A stretch of DNA of 6,902 nucleotides from Devosia sp. (GTDB lineage: Bacteria > Pseudomonadota > Alphaproteobacteria > Rhizobiales > Devosiaceae), in contig JANXSI010000237.1 of the NCBI GenBank assembly GCA_025352765.1, forward strand, positions 1 through 6,902, in the 5' to 3' direction. Below are positions 1 to 6,902 of this stretch, one piece after another (position 1 is the stretch's first letter; each line of letters starts with the position of its first letter). A program made the translations under genes and the position numbers. A model generated the notes under the pieces. That model saw only the letters and a program-made list of their open reading frames with translations. It was not told the DNA's origin and ran no database searches.

Positions 1-522
1 GCCTCCCGGCTGATCACCAAATGGTCGGTGGTCGATCGCTACCGCGGCGACGGCGCCGTCGCCTCGATGTTCTGGACGGGCTGCGGTCCGGCCGATCCCG
101 ACACCGCGCTCGCCTGTTCGGTGGCGCATGACAGCCACAACATCTGGGCCGTCGGCTCGTCCGACGCGGCCATGGCCAAGGCGGTCAACCGGCTGAGCGA
201 GATGCAGGGCGGCTGGGCCCTAGTGCACAAGGGCGAACTGGTGGCCGACGTCCGGCTCGAGATCGCCGGGCTGATGACCGCCCGCACCGCCGAGGATTTC
301 GACGCCGAGATGCAGGCCTTCTATCGCACGGCCGCAAAGGTTGAGTGGATGTTCCTGCCGTCGGCACTGAACCTCTGGAAGCCGGGCTTCCCCGAATTCT
401 TGAAGTTCGCGACGCTGACATGCAGCCCCTGGCGCTGGGTGCTGGTGGCGCCTTCCAAGCTCGCCCCGGAAGGCTTCGTGAACGTCCAGACCGGCGAGAC
501 CCGCAAGGTCGTCTGGGCGTGA
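1..522 (+). CDS. ade: Adenine deaminase, C-terminal part (5' end cut by window edge)
   Basis: Adenine deaminase hydrolyses adenine to hypoxanthine and ammonia in the cytoplasm, as part of purine salvage and catabolism. The frame is open from base 1, so the start lies to the left. Only 173 residues are visible, against roughly 550-600 for the family, and the metal-binding amidohydrolase barrel is mostly missing. What remains is the family's C-terminal domain. Visible residues 40-48 are SVAHDSHNI, the most recognisable block of Ade proteins. It is followed by a VNRL..M.GG segment (about 62-71), an IAGLM segment (about 88-92), LTCSPWRW (139-146) and a terminal GFVNVQTGE block (158-166) that closes Ade proteins. 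The TGA at 520-522 overlaps the GTG start of guaD by 4 nt, so the two are probably translationally coupled. The product call is firm; whether the missing part is intact cannot be seen. Confidence 0.9.
   Translation, partial: ASRLITKWSVVDRYRGDGAVASMFWTGCGPADPDTALACSVAHDSHNIWAVGSSDAAMAKAVNRLSEMQGGWALVHKGELVADVRLEIAGLMTARTAEDFDAEMQAFYRTAAKVEWMFLPSALNLWKPGFPEFLKFATLTCSPWRWVLVAPSKLAPEGFVNVQTGETRKVVWA
505..508 (+). promoter_or_regulatory. Probable Shine-Dalgarno for the guaD GTG start
   Basis: AAGG lies inside the last codons of ade, 10 nt before the GTG at 519. It is a modest match to the anti-SD. Together with the GTGA overlap it supports 519 over the in-frame ATG at 345, which would add 58 unrelated residues lying over ade. 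Confidence 0.45.
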
Positions 523-1871
523 CGCTGGGCGATCTGCGCGGACGATCGATCGTTGGAACCTGGTTCCATGCGCCGCAAGAGGGAACGATCGAAGTCCTCG
601 AAGACACCGTGATCGTCATCGACGCGTCCGGCGTGATCGAGGCAGTGCTTGCTCCCGACCACCCCGCCTATGATCGCGCGGTGACCACGGCCATCGACGC
701 CACCGACCGGTTCATGCTCCCCGGCTTCGTCGACCTCCACGTTCACGCGCCGCAATACCCGCAACTCGGACAGGCGCTCGACGAGCCGCTTGAGGTCTGG
801 CTCGGGAAATACACTTTCCCGCTCGAGGCCCGCTACGCCGACCTCGACTTCGCCCGGCCGCGCTACGATGCGCTTGTTGCAGACCTTCTCGCCAACGGCA
901 CCACGACGGCGCTCTACTTCGCCACGGCCGATCTTGAGCCAACCAAGCTGCTCGCCGATCTCGCCATGGCGCACGGGCAGCGGGCGCTGATCGGCAAGGT
1001 GGTGATGGACCACCCCAGCAACCCGCCAGGCTATCGCGACAGCTCGGCAACCGCCGCCATCGCCGACACCCGCAGCTTCATCGACTATGTGCGCGCGCAT
1101 CCCGGCAACGCCGATGGCCGCGTGCTGCCGGTGATCACGCCGCGCTTCATTCCGTCCTGCACGGACGAAGCCCTGCGCGGCCTCGGCGCGCTGGCCCGCG
1201 AGTGCCAGTGTCACGTCCAGACTCACTGTTCCGAGAGCGACTGGGCCCACGGCTACGCCCTCGAGCGCTTCGGCGAGACCGACACCACGGCGCTCGAGCG
1301 CTTCGGCCTCCTGGGCCGCAAGACCGTGCTGGCCCACTCCAACTTCATCACCGATGAAAACATGGGCACGATCGCCCGCGCTGGGAGCGCCGTCGCGCAT
1401 TGCCCGGTGTCGAACGCCTATTTCGCCAACGCCGTCTTCCCGCTGCGCCGCGCCCTCGACCGGGGAGTGCATGCCGGTCTTGGCACCGACATCTCCGGTG
1501 GGCCGATTGCCTCGATCTTCGACGCCGCCCGCGCCACGGTCCAGGTCTCCCGCATGCTGGAAACCGGCGTCGATTCGGCGCTGCCGCAGGCCGAGCGAGG
1601 CTTGCCCGGCTCGGCCGTCACCATCGCGACTGCCTTCCATCTCGCCACCGCCGGCGGCGGCATCGCCCTCGACCTGCCGATCGGCCGCTTCGCCCCCGGC
1701 TATCGTTTCGACGCGATTGCGATCGATTCGGCCACGCCAGACGGCGGCATCCGGCTCTTCGGCGAGACCGCCCCTCTCGCGATCCTCGAAAAGATCCTCT
1801 ACACCGCCTCGCGCGCCAACATCGCCGAAGTCTGGGTGGATGGGCGATCTGTCGGCGGAGCGAAGTCGTGA
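519..1871 (+). CDS. guaD: Guanine deaminase
   Basis: This enzyme hydrolyses guanine to xanthine and ammonia; it is a cytoplasmic, metal-dependent member of the amidohydrolase superfamily. From the GTG at 519 the protein has 450 residues, the usual family length. The metal site can be read directly. PGFVDLHVHAPQY (68-80) supplies H74 and H76, HVQTHCSE (232-239) supplies H236 and the proton-shuttling E239, VLAHSNF supplies H273, and GLGTDISGG supplies D324. R209 in TPRFIPSC sits where guanine deaminases contact the purine. The HAPQYPQLG and YTFPLEARYAD stretches are specific to guanine deaminase rather than to other amidohydrolases. The start is inferred from the 4-nt GTGA overlap with ade and the AAGG upstream. 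Its own stop overlaps the next GTG the same way. All catalytic residues are present, so it should be active. Confidence 0.95.
   Translation: MTLGDLRGRSIVGTWFHAPQEGTIEVLEDTVIVIDASGVIEAVLAPDHPAYDRAVTTAIDATDRFMLPGFVDLHVHAPQYPQLGQALDEPLEVWLGKYTFPLEARYADLDFARPRYDALVADLLANGTTTALYFATADLEPTKLLADLAMAHGQRALIGKVVMDHPSNPPGYRDSSATAAIADTRSFIDYVRAHPGNADGRVLPVITPRFIPSCTDEALRGLGALARECQCHVQTHCSESDWAHGYALERFGETDTTALERFGLLGRKTVLAHSNFITDENMGTIARAGSAVAHCPVSNAYFANAVFPLRRALDRGVHAGLGTDISGGPIASIFDAARATVQVSRMLETGVDSALPQAERGLPGSAVTIATAFHLATAGGGIALDLPIGRFAPGYRFDAIAIDSATPDGGIRLFGETAPLAILEKILYTASRANIAEVWVDGRSVGGAKS
1857..1860 (+). promoter_or_regulatory. Shine-Dalgarno for the deoxyribosyltransferase GTG start
   Basis: GGAG sits 7 nt before the GTG at 1868, within the last codons of guaD. 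Good spacing plus the GTGA overlap fixes 1868 as the start. The only in-frame upstream alternative lies deep inside guaD and would prepend about 156 residues of arginine-rich shadow sequence. Confidence 0.6.
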
Positions 1872-2440
1872 GCATCAAGGTCTATCTCGCCGGTCCGGAA
1901 GTGTTCCTCCCCAATGCCCGCGAGGCGCTCGATATCAAGATCGCGCTGACCCGAGCGGCCGGTCTCGTCCCGGTCTCGCCCGGCGACTTCACCATTCCGC
2001 CGCAGCCGACCAAGCGCGCCTTCGGCCACGCCATCAGCGAGATCGATGAGCAGATGATGGAGTCGGCCGATGCCATCATCGCCAATCTCACACCCTACCA
2101 CGGCGTCTCTGCCGACACCGGCACCTGCTACGAACTGGGCTACATGTGCGCGCAGAACAAGCTCGCCTATGCCTACACCAATGTTGCCAAGGACATGCGC
2201 CAGCGCACCATCGAGTACCACAAGGGCGAAGTGGCGCTCGACGCCCACGGCCGGCTGCGGAGCGCCGACGGCTTTGCGGTCGAAGATGTCGACATGGTCG
2301 ACAACCTCATGATGCATGGGGGCGTCGAGCGTCGGGGCGGCCAGGTCGTGGTCCACGACGCACCCGCCGATCGCCTCTACACCGACACCACGGCGTTCGA
2401 GATCTGCCTCAAACTGCTCGCCGAGCGCGCCGGCGGGTAA
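1868..2440 (+). CDS. Nucleoside 2-deoxyribosyltransferase family protein
   Basis: The protein has 190 residues, a typical size for this small, usually oligomeric family. Members form a covalent 2-deoxyribosyl-enzyme intermediate and transfer the sugar between bases, or to water. The N-terminus has the family's nucleotide-fold opening YLAGPEVF (6-13). ADAIIANLTPYHG (67-79) follows, then ADTGTCYELGYM (82-93). E89 is the expected nucleophile. D83, six residues earlier, and D68 match the acidic residues that surround it in the Lactobacillus enzyme. DMVDNLMM (142-149) may supply the Asn (N146) donated across the subunit interface. These functional equivalences are inferred by motif spacing. The start is the GTG overlapping the guaD stop. 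Its place after two purine deaminases suggests it releases or exchanges purines on deoxynucleosides. Some members of this fold are hydrolases (for example of nucleotides), so the exact substrate is open. Confidence 0.82.
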   Translation: MSIKVYLAGPEVFLPNAREALDIKIALTRAAGLVPVSPGDFTIPPQPTKRAFGHAISEIDEQMMESADAIIANLTPYHGVSADTGTCYELGYMCAQNKLAYAYTNVAKDMRQRTIEYHKGEVALDAHGRLRSADGFAVEDVDMVDNLMMHGGVERRGGQVVVHDAPADRLYTDTTAFEICLKLLAERAGG

Positions 2441-2444
2441 CTCC

Positions 2445-3389
2445 CTAGCGGGCGCCGCGCAGCGCGAGGGCCCGCTGCGCCCGCACCGAAAACAGCACCA
2501 GCGCGAGGATGGTCACGACGAACGGGATCATCCGGATGAGCTCGGCCGGGAACCAGTTGAACAGCCCCGGCAGGACCACCGCGAACGCCTCGAACGTGCC
2601 GAACAGCAGGGCCGCCAGCAACGCTCCGACCGGATGGCGCGCACCCAGCAGCACCGCGCCCAGCGCGATGAAGCCGCGCCCCGCCGTCATGTCGCGGGTA
2701 AAGCCCACATAGTTGAACATCGCCAGCTGCGCACCGCCCATGCCGGCGAGTGCGCCGGAGACGACGAGGCTCAAGGTCCGAACCCGGGCGACGGGGATGC
2801 CCGCCGCTTCCGGCGCGGCCGGATACTCGCCGACGCCCCGCAGCCACAGGCCCCACGGCGTGCGGTAGAGGAAGTACCAGACGCCGAATACCAGCAATGC
2901 CGCCACCCAGCTTAGCACCGAGTGCCCGGAGAGGAACGGCTTCACCAGCGGACCTATGGCCGGAATGGTATCGAGAAAGCTCAGGTCGACCGCTGGAATG
3001 GCCTTCGACTGCAGGTTGATCGACGTGCCCTTATCGCCGCCGGTCGCCAGCGCCAGGGCGAACACCGTGCCGCCGGCCGCGAAGATGTTGATGGCAAAGC
3101 CGACAAGGATGATGTCGGCCTTCAGCCGGTAGGCGAAGAACGCCATGACGATGCCGAGCAGCCCTCCCGCGGCCAGACCGGCGAGCACCGCCACGTACCA
3201 CGGAGCATAGACCGACACGATCACCGCCGTGAGACAGCCGACCAGCATCTGCCCTTCGAGCGCCACGTTGAGGGCGCCCGAGAGATCCGCTATGAGACCA
3301 CCCAGCGTTGCCAGCAGCAGCGGCGTCGTGGTGCGGATGATGGTGACGAAGAACGTCGCCGAAAACACCGTGAGAATGATCTCCATCAT
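2445..3389 (-). CDS. ABC transporter permease, BMP/NupQ type (second permease)
   Basis: This is an integral inner-membrane subunit of a nucleoside-type ABC importer, 314 residues long and strongly hydrophobic throughout. GLIADLSGALNVALEGQ (31-47) is the conserved first-loop block of this permease family. RTPWGLWLRGVGEYP (176-190) is the cytoplasmic coupling segment that docks on the ATPase. MTAGRGFIALGAVLLGA (234-250) is a further hallmark, leading into late membrane helices at about 252-273 and 284-302. It resembles the NupQ partner of the NupNOPQ guanosine importer of Bacillus. The open frame extends upstream to 3854, but the ATG at 3389 is the real start. It overlaps the upstream permease stop as ATGA and has GGGGAG (3404-3399) 9 nt before it. 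A second ATG directly follows at 3386. The TAG stop lies 4 bp from the stop of the convergent deoxyribosyltransferase gene. Confidence 0.93.
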   Translation of the reverse strand: MMEIILTVFSATFFVTIIRTTTPLLLATLGGLIADLSGALNVALEGQMLVGCLTAVIVSVYAPWYVAVLAGLAAGGLLGIVMAFFAYRLKADIILVGFAINIFAAGGTVFALALATGGDKGTSINLQSKAIPAVDLSFLDTIPAIGPLVKPFLSGHSVLSWVAALLVFGVWYFLYRTPWGLWLRGVGEYPAAPEAAGIPVARVRTLSLVVSGALAGMGGAQLAMFNYVGFTRDMTAGRGFIALGAVLLGARHPVGALLAALLFGTFEAFAVVLPGLFNWFPAELIRMIPFVVTILALVLFSVRAQRALALRGAR

Positions 3390-4488
3390 TTGGCGGCACT
3401 CCCCGCAGCAGCGGCAACCGGCACCGGGGTCCGCCGGAACAGCCGCGTGATGAAGTTGAGCGAGAAGGTGGACGAAACCAGAAGGATGATGATCGCCGTC
3501 ACGACACCGATCACTTCCGCCGGCACGTCGGTGCGCACATTCATCAGCGCCGCTCCCTGCCGCAGATAGGCATAAAAGATCGCCACCACCGGTACCGCCA
3601 GCGGTCGGGCCCGCGCCACGATGGCCACAAGAATGCCCTCGAAAGCGAGCCCGCCCTCGAACTGTACGGTGAGCTTCCCCCAGGTCTGACCCTGAACGAA
3701 CATCGCGCCGAGCAACCCACCAAGCGCCCCTGACGCCGTCATCGCCGATACCATGATGAAGGTCGAGCGGATGCCGGCATACTCGGCGAACCGCGCATTG
3801 TGCCCGACCAGCCTGAGCTTCAGCCCCCAGCTCGTCCGGTAGAGCGCAAACCACACCACCGCGACCGCGACAATCGCAAAGACCAGTCCGTAATCGATGC
3901 GTGTATTGGCGACCAGCGCCGGGAACACCGAGATTTTGGGGAAGTCGATGGTCGTCAGCACACCGGGCTGCGGCTTGGGCAGCGACACGCGGACGAGGAA
4001 GTTGCAGAGCTCGATCGCGATGTAGTTGAGCATCAGCGACGAGACGATTTCGTTGGCGCCGAGCCGTGCCTTGGCGATGCCCGGCAGGAAGCCGTAGAAG
4101 GCGCCGGCGGCCATCGCCGCCAGCACCCCGAGCGCGAGGCCGAGCGGGGTCTCGCCCAGCGGTGACAGCACCACATATGACGATGCGAGGGCGCCGATAT
4201 ACACCTGGCCCTGGACGCCCATGGCGAACTGCCGGGCCTGGAACACCAGGCTGAAGGCGAGGCCGGTGACCGTGAGCTTGGCAATGTCGTCGACCCAGAG
4301 GCCAATCGTGCGCTGCTTGGCGGCTGGTGCCGTGAACAGTTGTGTCAGGGCGTCAAGCGGCGCCTTCGAGGTCAGAAACACCACGATGGTGGTGACGGCG
4401 AGCGCGATCACCAGTGCCCCCAGGGCACGCACGACCTCGCTCTGGATCGCCTTGAACCGCGACGCCCGGTCGATGGCGGGAACATTGC

Positions 4489-4492
<4 letters not shown>
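3386..4492 (-). CDS. ABC transporter permease, BMP/NupP type (first permease)
   Basis: This inner-membrane permease has 368 residues and should pair with the downstream permease as a heterodimer. A short cytoplasmic N-terminus precedes a first membrane helix at about 21-41. A periplasmic stretch follows, and then multiple helices to about 346. FAMGVQGQ (89-96) corresponds to the FNIGxEGQ block of the family. LGANEIVSSLMLNYIA (144-159) is its best-known signature. RTSWGLKLRLVGHN (219-232) followed by AGI is the cytoplasmic coupling loop. The tail after residue 350 is basic, then alanine-rich, and low in complexity. The ATG at 4492 overlaps the ATPase stop as ATGA and has a strong AGGTGG (4505-4500) 7 nt upstream. 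The gene's own TGA overlaps the next permease start. It resembles NupP of NupNOPQ systems; the substrate cannot be told from the permease alone. Confidence 0.93.
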
Positions 4493-6022
<1,530 letters not shown>

Positions 6023-6033
<11 letters not shown>

Positions 6034-6078
6034 GCTGCCCCGTTGCCCCCTGGAGAAGCGCCATTGCGCGCTGCCCCG
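6023..6078 (-). repeat. Imperfect tandem duplication of the ATPase translation-initiation region
   Basis: Read on the minus strand, CGGGGCAGC followed by ATGGCGCTTCT occurs twice. The downstream copy (6042-6023) carries the true ATPase start. The upstream copy (6078-6054) has GCGCA inserted between the two blocks. All 20 shared bases are identical, and the ATGs are 31 nt apart. The upstream ATG is out of frame and opens a 30-codon reading frame ending at 5972. Confidence 0.75.
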
Positions 6079-6094
6079 CTCGTCGTGAGATAGA

Positions 6095-6128
6095 CCGGGG
6101 GCGCCACCGTTTCCGGTGACGCCCCCGG
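6095..6128 (-). terminator. Intra-operon hairpin after the binding-protein gene (partial terminator or mRNA stabiliser)
   Basis: In the minus-strand RNA, 6128-6095 folds as a 15-bp stem (14 Watson-Crick pairs plus one U-G pair) closed by a GAAA tetraloop. It begins 7 nt after the stop of the binding-protein gene and ends 61 nt before the ATPase ATG. The following bases (UCUAUCUC) are pyrimidine-rich but not a proper U-tract, so full termination is unlikely. Such hairpins after binding-protein genes commonly protect the upstream message and reduce read-through, giving excess binding protein; that role is inferred here. Confidence 0.75.
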
Positions 6129-6135
6129 GAGACGA

Positions 6136-6902
6136 CTACTTCATGTCGGTGGCGACGACGATCTCGCCCGAGACGATCTTGGCTTCGAGCGCCTCGACCT
6201 CGGTGCGGACATCGGCCGGCACCAGCTTTTCGTAATAGGCATTCTTGGCGATGCCGACCGCGCCGTCCTTGATGCCTAGCAATTCACGCGAGCCGTAGGG
6301 AGCGGAGCCATCGAGCGTGCCCTGCAGCGCCAGGTAGAGCGAGTGCCCGACCTTCTTGAGCACCGAGGTGAAGATGACGTCTGCCTGTGCCTTGTCGCTG
6401 TCGGCAAAGATCGTCGCCTGGTCGCTGTCGACGCCGACGGCGAGCTTGCCCGAGTCCTTGACCGCCTGCAGCGATCCGATGCCCGTGCCGCCGGCGATCG
6501 GGAAGATCACGTCGGCGCCCTGGTTGATCTGGGCGAGCGCGATTTCCTTGCCCTTGGCGGGGTCGTTGAACGAACCGGCAACGGCATTGAGGATGTTGAT
6601 CTTGGGGTTGGCGGCCTTGGCGCCCTGGTCGAAACCGGTCTTGAAGTCGGTGACGGTCGGGAATTCCATGCCGATGATGGTGCCCAACGTTGCCGACTTC
6701 GAGATCTTGGCGGCGGCGTAACCGGCAAGGTACCCGGCGGCAGCGGTCGTGTACTGGACGCCCAGCACGTTCTTGCACTCGCACTTGGTGTAGTCGGGCG
6801 CGTCATCGAAATCGATGAACTTGACGTCCGGGTACTGCGGCGACAGCTCGGCGATGTAGCCGGTCATGTCGAAGGTGCCCGCGATGATCACGTTGTAGCC
6901 CG
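6136..6902 (-). CDS. BMP-family ABC transporter substrate-binding protein (N-terminus cut by window edge)
   Basis: This is a periplasmic (or lipid-anchored) ligand-binding subunit of the BMP/PnrA/NupN family, which mostly binds nucleosides and delivers them to the permeases encoded downstream. The frame is open to the last base, so the signal peptide and roughly the first 80-100 residues lie beyond the window; 254 residues remain. The valine codon GTG at 6891 is internal, not a start. Family marks include the YPDVKFIDFD strand, YTTAAAGYLAGYAAAK, the FKTGFDQGA segment, IAGGTGIGSLQA and the nearly invariant GVDSDQ. The chain ends in the usual acidic C-terminal helix region, followed by a TAG stop. 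An unusual CEC (Cys-Glu-Cys; codons at 6783-6781 and 6777-6775) sits just before the helix-forming YTTAAAG segment. As first gene of the visible operon, with a strong hairpin behind it, it is probably the most highly expressed product. Guanosine, other purine nucleosides or free nucleobases are all possible ligands. Confidence 0.92.
   Translation of the reverse strand, partial: GYNVIIAGTFDMTGYIAELSPQYPDVKFIDFDDAPDYTKCECKNVLGVQYTTAAAGYLAGYAAAKISKSATLGTIIGMEFPTVTDFKTGFDQGAKAANPKINILNAVAGSFNDPAKGKEIALAQINQGADVIFPIAGGTGIGSLQAVKDSGKLAVGVDSDQATIFADSDKAQADVIFTSVLKKVGHSLYLALQGTLDGSAPYGSRELLGIKDGAVGIAKNAYYEKLVPADVRTEVEALEAKIVSGEIVVATDMK

Noticed and set aside
345..518. N-terminal extension of guanine deaminase from the ATG at 345
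   Set aside because: It would overlap ade by 178 nt and add residues without similarity to guanine deaminases. GTG at 519 gives the family length and a standard overlap.
321..1640. Long minus-strand open frame (439 codons) antisense to ade/guaD
   Set aside because: The plus strand here carries full guanine deaminase motifs. The antisense product is Arg/Gly/Val-rich with no recognisable motif, as expected of shadow frames in high-GC DNA.
1278..2401. 20 of 21 bases shared between 1278-1298 (guaD) and 2381-2401 (deoxyribosyltransferase gene)
   Set aside because: Both encode TDTTA-(L/F)-E with preferred GC-rich codons in unrelated contexts. The match does not extend further, so chance is the simplest explanation.
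2922..3569. 215-codon plus-strand frame across both permeases
   Set aside because: The composition is charged and repetitive, antisense to conserved permease motifs; it is a shadow frame.
6889..6891. GTG at 6891 as a start of the binding protein
   Set aside because: The frame continues open to the window edge with family-consistent residues (GYN before it), and the family needs a signal peptide and more N-terminal sequence.

Overview
The window is GC-rich DNA with very tight gene packing, 4-nt start/stop overlaps and GTG starts. Codon choice and protein style suggest an alphaproteobacterium, most likely of the Hyphomicrobiales (Rhizobiales) type. This placement is an inference, because no rRNA or other taxonomic marker is present.

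Two gene sets run towards each other. On the plus strand, three overlapping genes occupy 1-2440. They are the C-terminal part of an adenine deaminase (cut by the left edge), a complete guanine deaminase (guaD), and a nucleoside 2-deoxyribosyltransferase-family enzyme. On the minus strand, 6902 down to 2445 encodes a complete BMP/NupNOPQ-type ABC importer in transcription order. It comprises the periplasmic BMP-family binding protein (N-terminus lost at the right edge), a double-domain ATPase, and two permeases. The two operons meet tail to tail with only 4 bp between their stop codons. Both operon promoters must lie outside the window, and no gene-free stretch exceeds about 100 bp.

The genes read as one purine salvage and catabolism locus. 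The importer would bring in nucleosides or nucleobases. The deoxyribosyltransferase homologue could release free bases from deoxynucleosides. Ade would convert adenine to hypoxanthine, and GuaD would convert guanine to xanthine, feeding purine degradation or re-use. The enzyme families are clear from motifs; the exact transported substrate is not.

I see no evidence of a wholly new system. The least ordinary part is the 102-bp gap between the binding-protein and ATPase genes. It holds a 15-bp-stem hairpin with a GAAA tetraloop. It also holds an imperfect duplication of the ATPase initiation region that creates an out-of-frame upstream ATG with a better-placed Shine-Dalgarno. Both could lower ATPase output relative to the binding protein.
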